Positions 14,901 to 28,908 are shown, counted from the stretch's first letter. The stretch: 64,000 bases of DNA from Litomosoides sigmodontis (GCA_963070105.1 OY718807.1:4313001-4377000), one strand, 5' to 3'. Notes: a model not told the origin generated them from the letters alone. Translations and numbers: made by a program.

Positions 14901-16991
14901 GCACAAAAAGTACAGTGATCAGCTACTGTAGTGTTTCATCTACCACAGTTCTTCCGTAAATTGGCGATTAGTTGATGTTTTTCTCTCCATGTGAAGAGAG
15001 GTTGATTAATTAATTATTCACTGTCAATCGATTTCGAGCATACCAACTTGCGATGGCATTGTCGTTTCTTAGTTGGAAAAGCAAAGCGATTAGTTGAAAT
15101 AACAGATATTTGAATTGACTTCTCTTTTCAATTTTCTATTGCAGTTAATTAATTATCATCTTTCTGAAGTGCTCGAAAATGTAAATTAATGCGTGTCAGC
15201 TTACTTCTTATTTTTTGTCGCTATTCCTTATTCCAATTTTACATTTAAATTAGCAATGACAATTTTGTAAACAACAGACTTTTTCATTTTCTTAATTTCT
15301 AATTTGGATTAACAATTATTGTTTTGTTCGCAACTTCAAAATGAGAAAAATTTCTATTGTTTTGCTCAAAATTGATAGAATTTTTTTTGCACTTTGATAA
15401 TATTTTCAATGATTTAGTTTGTTTTTTCATCATTCAGCGAAATCATTCATTGTTTTTCTCGTAACTATCCGCGTAGGATCGACGCAAACTGTCGATGTAC
15501 GATCGACGTAAGTATCTATTTCTATCTATACGTGATGAGCTGCGTAAATAGCTATGTGAGAAAATTGTGGTCCTAAATTACCCCGCAAGTTTAGCATATA
15601 ATAATTGTTGAAAATATTAGTTCATTTTATTGTTGACAATACTAATTTCTTTTAAAAGAGTATCGATTACAGCAAAGTTGCATTTCGCTTGTGGTAATAT
15701 TAATGCATGAATTTCTTTATTTCCATTTTTCAAAAATTTTTCCAATTTGTTAGCTTGGAAAAGAGAACCTAACTAATTATGAGTTATTCAAAACTAATAC
15801 GAATACTTTCGTCCTAAGTTAGGAGGAAATTAGTTTGCCAACAAATTGGCGAAAAGAGTAAAAAAAGAGTACTTCGATCGAAATTGTAGAACCTGTTTCC
15901 ATCCATAACGAACAATTCAATCACTTCATTATAGCTATCCTTTCACGAAACACAGGCCTTACTTACTGCTTACTGATAGCGCAGTGATGACAAGCAATGG
16001 TCAACCGAAACTTTGCGATTATTAAAATTTAGGTTTGTAACAAAAAATACCTGTTTTTATTCCGTCACAGTCTTGAAGCCCAATCAGCTGGTTGGATATT
16101 TTCTTTGGTCCAGCAATATATGGTCATAAAGTTTCGCAAAGATATTTGAAATTTTCGTGGAATGACTCGTTTTCGTATTTTTTTTCTCGATTCCACAATT
16201 TTGTTATGTCTATGCAAGTAAGAAGCTATGAATGTACAATGCAAGCGTGACCTATTAATGAGGAAAATGTGGCCAATGCGTCGTTTACGTGTACTGAAGT
16301 CCGTTAATGAAAAAGATAGCATGAGAAGAAGGCAGCAGCACATGCATGAATGCGTGATGCAAAAGGGCGGAAGACAGACGACATTACGCTATCTGTTCCA
16401 CTTCAAGCTACCAGCATTTTTCAGCAAAATTTCATTTCTTCAGCGTTGTCTTGTAAAGCATGTGCTGTACCGCTTTTCTTGATAAATTATCAATTCAGAA
16501 ATCTTCCCTTTATCTCCTCTTTTATCTTGCCGCTTTGATGAAATTCAATCAATAAGTAATATCCTGCTATGACATCGATCACGCATGATTATCAGTTGAG
16601 TTCATTAGCACGTACCGTCCCCTCACCTTCTCAAAAATGGACAATTCTGCCACCGTCATCACTTCACTTCCGCTGCTATTGTGGTCACTCCAGCTGTTCG
16701 GTTTCTTTTCGTTTTTTTTTTCTTTGTTCGATCTATTCAGTGAACTTGCAATTTCATCTTTTTTTGCCATCACTTCCGTCGCAGCATTCTTTTTAGTGTG
16801 ACATGGTTGTTTCAGTGAGGATCACGAAACTACTTTACTTCCTACTGTAACTGTAATGTCTCTCTCTCTCTCTTACTGTAAGACGACAATAATGTTCGGA
16901 CACGATAAGTGTGGGAATCGTAATGCTATTAGCAATGTGTTGTATTATTAACAGCTTACTTCCCGGCTTAATTCACAAAAGCTTCTTACAG

Positions 16992-17018
16992 TCCCATCCA
17001 TCCATCCATCCATCTATC
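16992..17018. repeat. (CCAT)n short tandem repeat
   Basis: About five CCAT units followed by CTAT-type decay, in non-coding sequence. Confidence 0.85.
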
Positions 17019-18985
17019 TTCTTATTTTACCACGCATGCATTTCGTTATCAACGAACTTCCATTAGCGTAATCAATTTGTTTTTTTTTTGACAAGAACCA
17101 TTTTCAGTTGTTAAAATGCAATCATTAAATTTCCACATTTTTAATATATCGCTTTTAAAATCCAAAATTTACCATTCAGAAGTTTAGCAGTAGAATTTAT
17201 GGACATTTTTTGCGAGTGTGTGCAGAAAAAAACATTATGCTTCCAGTAAATTTTGTTAGTCTGAAATTACAATGTGATATTTGAAATTGTCATAAAGTCG
17301 AAATTTTTTTGAAATGTTTGTTTTTGAAATTTTAAAAAGTACTTGTTGTTTTGTGATTAATACAGTGGACAAATATACGTCTCCCCTTGTAAAATGATTT
17401 ATTTTTCGACAAGCTGTTTTTTCAGCCCTATTGCACGAGATATTTCAGCTTTTCATGGTTGCTAAGAAAATTCTTAAAAATTTGACAATTTAAAAACAGA
17501 ATCCTACAAATAATTTTAATTGGAAACTGTGCAAATTACAACGATTTGCATTTTTCCCATATTTATAATTTATAGAGATTGCTCCTTGTTGACCGCTGCC
17601 ATCGATTAGTAAGCAATTTCTACCTTCGCAAAATAACGCATGAATGAATATCACCTAATTATGCAAATTTTCATATTTATTTATTTGAATTAACAAGTCC
17701 GATCTGTGTTTTTATTAGCTGAAAGTGTTAAAATTTGACTGATAGGGGAATTTTCTACATTTTCCAACTGATACAATCAAATGACATCACAACAAAGGTC
17801 GTCGGTACGAGTACGCGTAGTCTCGCCTGCACAGAAGATTTGAGAAATTGCTAAATGATATAAATAAGCTTATTAAGAAAGATCAAAGAACCGTGGAAGC
17901 ACGAGAAGACAGTATGAGTGAAAGAGTGGAGTGGAAATTTTTATTGCAAAGTTACGAAAATCAATCATCGCTTGTTGAAGAAGGTGAAATTCACATCTCG
18001 CAGTGTGCAAGTCAAAAAATCCATTCCTTCTCTATCATTCATTTTATCTGATATTATAGGACTAATTGACACATTTTGTCATTTTTCTTCCTCTCTCTCT
18101 CTCTCTCTCACCCTCATTTTACATCAACCCATGCACACACTTTTTGAGATGAATACCTGCAAACCTCAATTTGAATTTATGAAAATACGAGACAAAAAGC
18201 ATCTGTCGGCACTTCTTTTTACTTCCTCATAAACCAATTTGAATAATAAACATTGTTTCATATTGACAGGTAAGCACTAATATTACAAATAATATCGAAC
18301 AGCAATCAATATCACTTCACTCTGTTTGATATTTAAATATCAACTAAGCATTAATTTGCATAATCACTTCGTTACGTGTGACAATCTCTCTGTGTCGTAC
18401 TATAAGTTTAATTTTTTTAAGCTTATTACCACATCGGAAACAAAATGCCATAGCCAAGAATTAATATTTAGTAAAAATAAAAGACATAAGGAGGCTTTTC
18501 CATGAATTTTACAGGTTCAATTTTTATTTTACTGCTGATACTTTGACCACAATTGGCATAAGTTGGTCTATAAATAAAAACTGAAATACTACTTAACAAT
18601 GTTATTAATAGCATTTCTGATATCGCTGATAAAGTGAAATAAATGATCTTTCAATTAAAAAACAAAAAAAAGTTATTTTTTATTTCTTTTCACTTTACTT
18701 CGATACTTAAATTTTCTGCAAAAAATCCAATTTAAAAATCTTTTCACCTTTTCTGGTAGTATGAGGAAAAGGAGGGGTAGAAGAAAAGAAATAACAGTAG
18801 CATTACCCGAAGCTAACAGATATATCAGTAACTTTCCGATCGATTATTAAGTATTCGAGTGCTGCTGAACTTGATGTTGATAGGGAATAAGTTTTCGGAA
18901 ACTTTTGTGTCACCAATTGATCATGTGAGAGGAGCAAAATTTCAAACGAATGTGTTATAGATAATTTTAAATTGAAAAATTTTAG

Positions 18986-19220
18986 GCCAGCGATAACGCC
19001 ACCGTTTATGCCAATTGCTGGACAAATACCAATTGAATTTGGTAAGCTAACAATCCCACACATTCCCTGTGCTTCAGCCAAATCTCACAAAGGTTATGGA
19101 AGTTTCCGTGTGAAGGTACAGGAAGAAAAACTGCAAGAAAAATCAGCTGATAGTAAGAATGAGAGGTTCAAACCTATTCGGATTTTTCATCTTAGAGAGA
19201 GGAAGAGAGGGAAGGCTTAG
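18986..19220 (+). CDS. Possible orphan exon of unknown product
   Basis: A TTTTAG acceptor-like site precedes base 18986, and a plus-strand frame stays open to a stop at 19218-19220. The product reads PAITPPFMPIAGQIPIEFG, then CASAKSHKGYGSFRVKVQEE, and ends in a basic tail. Its Pro-rich start and mixed composition look more protein-like than the nearby random frames. A strong donor-like GGTAAGC lies at about 19041-19047, so the real exon could be only the first part. It does not join the transporter exon in phase by any donor I can see, so it may belong to another transcript or not be coding. I do not recognise the product. Confidence 0.25.
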
Positions 19221-19470
19221 GTTTTAAAAGAATGTAAACTTTTCGAATTGAAACTTTCTAAATACTTAGTGCTGGCATTGATTATTGCGGAAATGAAATA
19301 GCCACCGCAAAGTGCACATTTCCTATCATTCAAAATAATTTTCAGGAGAAAAAAAGGGCAAAAATTAAATTTCATTTTCAATTTCAAGATTGAAAATGTC
19401 TAAAATTACGTAATAAGTTCAATTTGAAATATAAATTCTTCAGCGCTCCAACGACAGCATATTATTTTAG

Positions 19471-22400
19471 CTTGGATTGTCGAATTTCGCGGCGCAGAAG
19501 GTACAGCAGCAGCGACAGCAACAGCGATGAAGCAGCGTTTGACAAATTATCATCGCTTACCACCAGAGCATGGATAACAATTTGCATGTTATCAGTTGCC
19601 AATCTTGGCAGCACCAGTGCTTACAGCTGTATTGCGCCGTTTTATTCAAATGAGGTGAGTCATCAAGTTATCAGTGGGTGGAGCAATTGCTCGATCAGTC
19701 GATATCACTTCAGAGAAGGTGGTCAGTCATTCCAATAGCGTTGTCCACCACTGAGTCGCTTAGACAAAAAAAAAAAAATAAAAGAATGGAAATTACCTAA
19801 AAAACAATGAAGCCATTGCGAGTGATAATTGCAGGCGAAAATCAAAGGCTTAAAAAGTTTCCAGACAGGTGTGGTATTCGGTGTCTTCGAACTAATAATG
19901 TTTTTTGTTGCACCATTATTCGGCAAATATGTTCGTTTAATTTGAATTTTTAATTTCGATCTACTTTACATGAAGTAAGTCTAAAGCAAAGATTATCCGA
20001 TAATTTAATCATACATTGCCATTTTATGCAAACTTCATTTTAAAAAAAAATCGAAAAATACAAAATTTTTAGATAGTTTTAATTGGATCAAAAAAGATGT
20101 TCGTTTCCGGAATCGGAATCACAGGCATTACTGTTATACTTTTTGGGTATGTTCTTCCATTATGAATCTTGAGGGAGTTGTAAAAATTTCAACTCAACTC
20201 AGATTATTCGTAGCAAATATTGAATTCAGATTTTTGAATTACGTCGAGTCGTCGTCGCTATTCTTCTGGCTCTCGATTGCCCTCCGAGTACTGGAAGCTA
20301 TTGGTGATGCGGCTTTTGTCACATCGTCATTTGCAATCGGTGTTAAATGCTTCCCAGGACGAATTGCAATTGTTGTTGTAGGGTTTATTTCGAAATTCCA
20401 AAAATCTGTGCAATGTTTAAATTTCAGACATCAAAAAAAACACATGCTTCTGACAATTTATTGCATAATTTTGAATAATTCGAAAATTGAAATATATTAG
20501 AAGCGTTTGATGAAGATGCATATTCCGGCTTCTTTTCATCAAAATTTTTAATTAAATAATTGAAAAAAACAAAGTGATCATAGCTTAAAAATCTGATAGA
20601 AAGACCGTTCCATTAATTTCATAATTTTCAATTATCATCTTCGCTCGTCCTATCTTTTCCATCAATGACTTTTCATTGATCGACTTCATTCAACAAACCG
20701 TTTCAATTCACAGAAATTTTTTTCAACAAATTAAAAACCTCTTAGGGTGTGCTGGAAACATTCGTAGGTCTTGGCAGTACAGCAGGCCCACTACTTGGTG
20801 GCATACTGTATGAAATTGGTGGTTTTCAATTACCATTTTTTGTACTCGGAATTATATTACTCTTTCTTGGATTATTAGCGTTTTTTTTGGTTGAAAATAT
20901 GGACGGTATGTTTTCCATTTTCTTCCTAACATTTAATTTAAATATTTGCTGTTAAAAACTAAATTTTTCATTTACTGGCAAATAAATTAATTTAAAATTG
21001 AAAGAGAATTGCTGTGTTTTCCGTCAATAAATAGTTTTTTTTGATTTCATAGACGAGATAACATTGGATGGTAAAGGTATGTTAGGTATATTAAAAATAC
21101 CACTCTTGTGGATTATGATTTATGCGGTGGTTATGAGTGCTATATCATTGTCTTTTCTCGATCCAACATTAGCCGATCATTTAGAATCGGTAAATCTCTT
21201 TCACTTAAACTTTCTGCAAATTTTTAAAAAATTTGACTGAAGATAAAACGTGTTAATTAAATTATTACTTAGCAATTATCATTTGCATAAAGCAACACTA
21301 TAGCTTCGTTAAAAATTCATTGGTTTTTTATGTATTAAATCTGAATTCTTCCGATCATCTCAGCGATTAATTTACAAACTTTTTTTTTGTTGAATTTAAA
21401 TCATTTCACTCATTTCTTCTTCTCTTTTCAATTATACGACTTATTAGTTAGTTTGCGACAAATGAGTTAAGCAATCTTTGATATGCTTTTTAGCTAAGAC
21501 TTTAGAGATGCTGAAGAGTAGCTAGCAGTCAAGCGTTTGAACATAAATTTCTGTGGACGTGAAAAGAGGAATGCTACTTGTTCTCATTGAAATAAACAGT
21601 TTAAATTGAAAGTAATTTTTGCAGTTCAAATTAACACCATCCATCATCGGCTCAATGTTTCTGTTGTCCGGTGGAATTTACACGATAACAGCTCCTCTTT
21701 GGAGTATAATTATCGATAAATTTAACTGTAGCAAGGCGATTATGACGTTGGGTTTTGTTGCAGTGGTGATTGGTATGACTATCATTGGACCATCGCCTCT
21801 TCTAAGTACCGAGAAGTAAGCATTTCGGCTGAACTCAAGCTTATCGTTCCACTGTACCGTTTTAATTAAATTTTTAAATTGTGCTAAGACACTTTTCATT
21901 TAACATTTACTGTGGTACTTTCCATTCATTCCTGCATGATTTCCCAATAATGAAAACTTATATTTGTGTTACAAATGCGCCTTTCTACATCACTTTATTA
22001 CTGTAAGCTGAAAAACGTTAAAAAGTGATGTTCAAGCAGCTTATTTAAAATGCACCTGGAAAGTGCAGTGTATCATTTTTTAATTTTAGTGCTAATGATA
22101 AGCAGTCATTATTAGGCGAGAAAAAGTAACTTATGTAAGAGTTTAAGAGAAGCCAATTTTATTTAAGTTTTTCGAACAACAAATTATTATTTGGAACTGT
22201 CTCACACTTGCATAGTTGCAGAAGCTTAGGTTGGGTAGAAGTTGCACTGGGCATACTTGGTGTTGCTTCTAGTGCACTGTATATTCCAACTTTTCAAATG
22301 TCGATTACTGCACTACGGTAATTTGTGATTTCAACTTAAATTTCAAGCTTCATGAAATCCCTTTTCACCACGAAATTACACTTCTTAGCAAATCATTCAA

Positions 22401-23002
22401 ACTTAGTCTGTTCTATTCCTTCCTGTTTTTCGTCGACTAATAATTAATTGTGTTTTGCGTTATAACTATGTAAATATTTCAGTCCTCATCAGTAAAATAG
22501 AGCAAATATATCTCATTGAAATGCTCAAAAAAAAATTCGAATTTCTGGCACTTCTCAATTTATTATTTAAATTTCGAAATGTTTTCATCGCAAAAATTTT
22601 ATTACAGTGAATTTGGATACGATGAGTCGTTGCAAACATACGGTTGTATGTCAGGCTTATTTCAATCTGCCTATTCATTTGGGTAAGCTGAAATGTGCCA
22701 TAAGTTATGAAATGGAAAACTTGCAAGCCAAAATGTTTGAATGAATCTAAAACATTTTTTCAGATCATTTTTTGGGCCAACAATTGGTGGTCTATTCGTC
22801 CAATGGATTGGCTTCCAATGGACAACAACTATTATAGCTTTATTGAATGTTACCTTTGTTAGTTTTTTAATTAAAATTGATTGCTACTAAATCACATTAG
22901 AAGCAAAGTATGCAAGCACTAAAAATGCAAATTTTTAAATTTCAGATTATCGCAATTCCATGTTTCTATGTAATATGTGGCAAATTCAATCGTTCCAATT
23001 GA
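19471..23002 (+). CDS. Major facilitator transporter, SLC18B1-like (12 TM; 5' end unresolved)
   Basis: Exons: 19471 (or 19444)-19654, 19835-19930, 20073-20146, 20230-20377, 20746-20905, 21053-21189, 21625-21815, 22222-22317, 22608-22682, 22764-22857, 22946-23002. All joins are in frame, and the last ten exons encode 375 aa. Twelve hydrophobic segments can be counted, TM1 starting AWITICMLSVANLG and TM12 ending CFYVICG. Diagnostic strings are ETFVGLGSTAGPLLGGILYE (TM5, the glycine/proline motif C of drug antiporters), SLSFLDPTLADHL (TM7), ALYIPTFQM (TM10) and FGPTIGGLFVQWIGFQW (TM11). They match the SLC18B1 branch of the vesicular amine family, a polyamine-type transporter of vesicle membranes in mammals; the substrate here is inferred. 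The first exon has no in-frame ATG before TM1, so a short upstream exon or trans-spliced start is missing. A Ser/Arg-rich cytosolic N-terminus precedes TM1. Confidence 0.88.
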
Positions 23003-23085
23003 CCGAGATCAGATTGCCATCACTAATTTCATCTTTTCTCCTGGCGAATAATTGTTATGATATGTTATGTACATATTACGTACGT

Positions 23086-23091
23086 AATAAA
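23086..23091 (+). terminator. Poly(A) signal AATAAA of the transporter gene
   Basis: Canonical hexamer 83 bp after the transporter stop codon. Confidence 0.7.
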
Positions 23092-24369
23092 GTGTCTTCT
23101 TTTCCTCCACAAACTTTTATTTTATTTTCTTGAGAACAAACCAACAGAAATTCCAAGGTAAAAAAAACGGAATAAAAACTTGTGGTAACAAATTTGTCAT
23201 CGAAATTGCTAATTGCAATAAATAGAAGCAAAAAAAGTGGCAGATGTGAATGGCGTAATAGCAATGGACCGCTTATCCGGAAGCACTAATAACCGTATAG
23301 TATGCGTAACTGGAAATTGCATTATCAACAACCGGAACTACTCCATATTTTATCCTCCACACATTTTACAATACATCTTTGCAAATAATTTTTCCGTTGC
23401 GAGAATTTTCCTTTCCTCTTTCATCATCTCTCCTAATTTCGCCTTATCATTTTCGTAAATTACGTCTTTTACACTTCTCATCTCTCTCCTTTGCCTGACA
23501 GTCTTTTAGGTTGAAATAATTAGGATAAAAATTAAAAAAGGAGGAAAGTATGGAATGGACTGACTTATCTCACGCATACGTTATGTTTGTTAACGTCCGC
23601 TCTCTCCTGCCACACTAAACGTCTAAATTTTAAGTAAACAAAATTTCATCCAAACGATTTCCAACGATAACAACTGAGTAAGAATTATTATGGCCAGCGG
23701 TGTGCTTAACGGTAGCGTGAAAAATTCAGTCCATGTTGATTTGTTACTGAGGCACCACCCAAAATTCGTTTGAGTAAAATGCAAATTGTTTATTTTAACA
23801 GACTTGAACGGTGTAGGAAAAGAAACTCGCTGCAATGTAATTCAAATTCTGAACAAATTTTCGAACTGATCAACGAACTGGAAGTGTTTGAAAGCTTTCA
23901 CACCTTCTATATAAGAATTTCAACGTATAAAAGTCAACATTACTATCAACCATTGATTGGCTTCACTGTTAATTGGCAATAAGCGGTGAAAAGGAAAAAA
24001 GCAAAGGAACTGGCGATTATATTTATCAAAAAATTTGCTGTCACAAATTAACACACAACTGTGGTATGAACACATTACGTGATTTGGCAGTGATAAAGAG
24101 TATAACGACGATATCAAATGATCACATTCATCAATGTTACGGTAAAATACCGTAATATTCTCTCAACTAATTCTTTCTGCAATACGTGATATTCTATTAT
24201 TCAATTCCGATATTTCCAAATTACAACTTCTTCATAGATTATGTGTATTGAATTTCACTTACAACTGTTCTTTAACATCACTTCAACACGAATTCACTAA
24301 TTTCACTAATTGACAATGAACTGTAACAATGATTGAATCCTTGCTGAATTAAAAACCGAAAAAGATATA

Positions 24370-24387
24370 AAATTAACATGTTAATTT
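24370..24387. repeat. 18-bp perfect palindrome
   Basis: The sequence AAATTAACATGTTAATTT equals its own reverse complement. The core TAACATGTTA recurs as the centre of the inverted repeat at 24428-24493. Confidence 0.9.
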
Positions 24388-24427
24388 AATTTGGTATTTT
24401 TATTTTTTAAATATATATTTTAATTAA

Positions 24428-24493
24428 ATTCATCAAGAAATTTTAGGATTAAAATTAACATGTTATTTTAAATCCTAAAATTTCTTGTTGAAT
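24428..24493. repeat. 66-bp AT-rich inverted repeat
   Basis: Left arm contains CAAGAAATTTTAGGAT and right arm ATCCTAAAATTTCTTG. Pairing extends outwards with one mismatch and inwards with one bulge to a central TAACATGTTA. Nearly the whole 66 bp can fold on itself. Confidence 0.9.
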
Positions 24494-25800
24494 CCAATTA
24501 GTTTAATTATGAATTCTCCCTTCCTTTTCATCCATGAATTCATTGAAAAGCAATACGAATCGACATTCCACATATAAAAATGCTTATTTAAATCTTCTTT
24601 TTTTCCGATTCAAAATTTTCGAAAAATAAAAGGTCGTAGATTCGAATTGCAAGCAACAAGTAGCAGTTGAGGAGAACTAATTAGAAGCATTTTAGATGCT
24701 ACTAATTTCGGCTAAAAAAAGAAGTGCTACTGCTGCTTGTCCATTAATACATTTGGAGTGATTGTGGGAAGTGTGAGTGGATTATTTAGTAACATTAGGT
24801 AAGCGATTTCTGCCAAATTCTTCTAAAGAAAAAAGGAACGAATTCATATGAGCGCAGATTTTTCTGGAATTTTAATTGCCTTTGAGTTGAAGTATTTCGT
24901 CCGTCGCCCAAAACAACAGAACATCGGAAGGATCTTATCAGTCCTTATCTCTCTGTCTTTCGTTATCACTGCTGCAGCACTTCACTTATCCTAGCACACT
25001 CCTGTCGTCGTTCACTTTTCCTCATTCCGCCAAGCAAACAGATAGGACTGATAGCAATTTCGATTAAGTAAAATCCAATCAACAATATCGATCGCAACGT
25101 TTTACTCAACTAATTCATAATTTTTTTTCACTCGGAATTCCTTCCTCCACTTCCGCTAGAGCACCGATAACGATAGTGTGAAATAAGCTGAAAATTGAAA
25201 TTTTTCAATTTATCTTTTCAAAGAAATTAAATACGTGCTAATTGTAGTGACTAATTAATCACCCGTAAATTAGATGATAGCTGTTACTTTAGCTCTGCTC
25301 ATCTCACTATTCCTGTAGCATCAGAGCATATTAAAATTTTAAGGGAACAGTGGAATAAGTGAGTGGGAAAGAAGTGTTTATGAAATGGAGAAAATGTCAT
25401 TTTGCGTCCGAACACTTTCTACGCCTACGCTAACCTTCTTCGATATGGTCGCTCCACGGATATCAGGTGGGAACAGCTTGTTTACTTTATAATAGTTGGC
25501 TGAGAAAAAGCCTTTTCATTCTATCTATGCTTAAAATTTTAAAAATTTAAGCAAAAAAAATCATTTGTAATGTAATGTTTGTTCATTTTTCGCTTATTTT
25601 TTCTCATTTAAATTTAGACTTGAATGTTTGAAGTTGCTATCAGCATTTTTGCTAGTTGGAGGAAGAACAGTTGCAATACAGGCGCTTTTGAGCAGATGCT
25701 TACAAGGAGGTTGTTAGCGGTTAGGAAGAAGTTAGAAGATAGAGAGAAGGAAGGAGTATTTGCAGCACTTCATTGACCCAACGATCATTCATTCTTATCC

Positions 25801-25854
25801 CCTCTCTCTCTCTCTCTCTCTCTTGCTTTCCCTCTCCCTCTCTCTCTCTTTCTT
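25801..25854. repeat. CT-rich tract
   Basis: Pyrimidine-rich run of (CT)n blocks interrupted once by TTGCTTTC. Confidence 0.88.
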
Positions 25855-27721
25855 ATCCCTTTTCATAGTATGTAGCTTAACATTTACCATAACACTTGAG
25901 CTATCACAAAGATAGTCATTTCCACCTTCCTCATTTTATCCATCATCAATCCCTTCTTCCTCTGTAATCGATTAGCTTACATCATTTCCTAATTTCCTGT
26001 TCTTTTATTGTATTTCAACTTATCACTAATAATATTCGTCTTGTTTGATTGTTTCAGTTGACAAATTATTAATGTGACAATTCAATTTTCGTTCATACAA
26101 ACTGATTGAGGCGCAGAAGGACGAATAGCATTTTCCGCTCATTTGTTGTCAATCAATACATTTTCAAAAAACCTCCAAAATCTTATTAGTTTGATTTATT
26201 GTAATTGGAAAAAATATGCATAATCTAACATTTTTTAATTATTTCCACCACTATTTTTTGAAAAGAATCTAAAATTTGAAAAAATTAATTTCAAACAATC
26301 GATGGGATGAATGCTTTATGAGAAAAACTTCATTGCAAGGAGCCCTTTTCAAAAAATGCAATTTTTGATAATCGATTTTAAATTTATTATCCTAAAAGAA
26401 TGTATGGAACTGATTCGACTAGCAATTTCTGCTAGCAAAGTCGTATTTCAGTTTCCTGAAGTAGCGGTCGCTTTTGTTCTCTTTACCGCACGTCACGACA
26501 CCAGGAGGTGTTGAGTGAAACAGAAAATTAAGTTAATAATTTTTTAGCAATGAAAAAAGGTGAATTAGTAATAATTGTGGCAATAAGCGTGCGAAATTTC
26601 AATTACAAATGAAATTGCTTGTTCGGACATCTTTAAGTCAGTTTCACAGTGAGAATGATTCAGTTCATTTTTTACTTTTTTTCGCCGTTTTTTGAAATTG
26701 AATCGTGTAAATTTCTCCAGCATAGCTCCCATCTAATTATTCCTTTCTTCTTCTTGATCTCGAGCTCTTTCTCTCACCCACTTCCTCTTCCTCCTATCCA
26801 TTCCTCTTCCTAAGCATACGCACAAAAGTTAAAATTCCACTCTACGGAACTTACTTCACCAATTTCACGCGTTGTTCGGCTGTTTCGTTCGATCAGATTA
26901 GTCGTCGTAGTACACTTTTGTTTTTCCGCACCATTCTGCTTTGCCGGCAAGAAGAACGAAACTTAAGCTTTAGCTATTGCAATGAATTAGTTATCGTGAA
27001 AATTACTTATTTCACGCCAAAATTCTGTCGCTTATTTCGTCGGGAAACGAAATGGTATATGTCCATCGGAATGCCTCAGAATTAATTTTAAATTTTATTA
27101 AATTGAAATTAGTAAACTGCATTTGTGTTGACTACTCAAACTTTTGACTTTTAATTGTTGAAAATTAGAACAACGCCAGTAAATTAATAATTTAAAATGA
27201 TAGTTAAATAAAAATTATTTGAAAATTTAGCGAATGCATTCATTGATTGATTTGAAATTTTATCAAGTAGTATGAGTTGCAATTCATCATTTCATCCCAT
27301 TACTTTTCGTCTCTTCAGTAATGTTTTGTGGAATTTTCAGGACAAAATTAGTACAAGCAAGTGAAGTAAATCCGATGCTAATTTTCTGATGCAACTCAGC
27401 TTAATTTTTTAAGCAAAATTTGAAAAGTGCAAGCTTTTTCGTCGAGAAATTTTCAATACTACTTGTTCTTTCTTTCTCTCTTTCTCTCTCTCTCTTAGTC
27501 CGAAAAAACCCTCTTCGTTTCAAAAGTTTCCTTCTTACCTTTAAAAAATATTAGATAAACTGAGGGTAAACTGAAATAATTGTTTATGCTAGAAGATTTC
27601 ATATAATTACAGAATGTGAAAATATAATTACAGAATTTACTATCAGTGTAAATGTTAGTTAATTCTGAAAAAAAGTTTCATATTAATTAATTGCCCTATT
27701 GTTGGTTTTTAAGACATGTCC

Positions 27722-27783
27722 ACAAGCACTGAAATTAGTAAGGCGTAAGCCTGAAAAGCCTTTTTTTCTATTTCAGTGCTTGT
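27722..27783. repeat. 62-nt imperfect hairpin
   Basis: Arms ACAAGCACTGAAAT (27722-27735) and ATTTCAGTGCTTGT (27770-27783) are perfect reverse complements. A second short stem, AAGGC with GCCTT, lies inside, separated by an internal loop. The terminal loop is about 13 nt. The size and shape are like a small precursor RNA or a miniature inverted-repeat remnant. No known microRNA seed was recognised. Confidence 0.75.
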
Positions 27784-28822
27784 TTAGAGTAAAAAGCATC
27801 ATGTAAAGTACGAGTGCAAGCCATATGGATGGATCACAGGAAAGGAAGCATCTGTTGCTGCTCTGCCAAACACATGTGCCCTCTTAACTTTCCACTTCAT
27901 TCTTCAACAGTATTGCTCAATGAGAGGTGGATGTTTCAGTCTAGGACAATTCAGTCTAGTCTAGCCCACGTTGACCGAACTGGCTACTGTGACCATTTTT
28001 GCTTGCGTAATTCTAAAAAATTCCAAATTAGAAGAGCATATCATCTTGACAATCATTTATTGCGCATTTCGCAGACACCTTTATCATTTCTTTTGACAAT
28101 TTTTTAGAATTCATTAAGTTTGCAGTAAAAGGCAATAATTTAATTTCAATTTAATTGATGGTATGAAATTATAAAATATAATAGTCCAATAGCCCGATAA
28201 GTAACAGCCAAATGTAACAAAAATATATTGCTGAAATTTCTATTTGCTTCAAATAAGTTGATTGCAAATCAGTTACTATTAATTTGGAATAATCGTTAGA
28301 ATAAGCAATTAAATTAAATTTTGCAAGGAAGTAATTTGAAGCAAATTAGCTTTAAAAAGATTAGAAGTCAGAGATTTAATTAACAATTTATGTGTGAGCA
28401 ATTGTTCTTTTATTGGGAGCAATTGTTCTCAAGAAAGTTTACCGAAATGGCGCTCTTTGCTTCTGGTGCGCTCTTTGCTCACCGAGCGATGCGATGAAGC
28501 TAGCTAGCTAGCATTAGATGAAAAATGATTATCGAGATGTGAGGTTATCCTCCTGCTCTTCAATCTGACCCCATCAGCGGACAGGAATTGTCGCCCAATC
28601 ATTTTTGCTTCTGTAATGCTTCAAATTTCTTAGAAAATTGGTGTATTCTTAAACTTAATGTGTTCCAAGTTTTTAATTGAATTCCAAGTGAAATTCTTCG
28701 TTGTCAATTATTTTTTTAAATATTAGTGGCAGTTAATTCATTTTAATTCTTTCCATACATCGTATTAATAGCTTAATTTGATCTCAAACATTTGAAATTA
28801 TTTATTTTCTCTCTTCCACGAT

Positions 28823-28826
<4 letters not shown>

Positions 28827-28899
<73 letters not shown>

Positions 28900-28908
28900 A
28901 TGTGTGTG
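28827..28908. repeat. (TG)n microsatellite, about 40 units
   Basis: TG dinucleotides interrupted once by GA at 28899-28900. Both-strand open frames here (Cys-Val or His-Thr repeats) are artefacts. Confidence 0.97.

Noticed and set aside
27814..28107. 97-codon plus-strand open frame
   Set aside because: No ATG at its start, no recognisable motif, no flanking splice sites or neighbouring exons.
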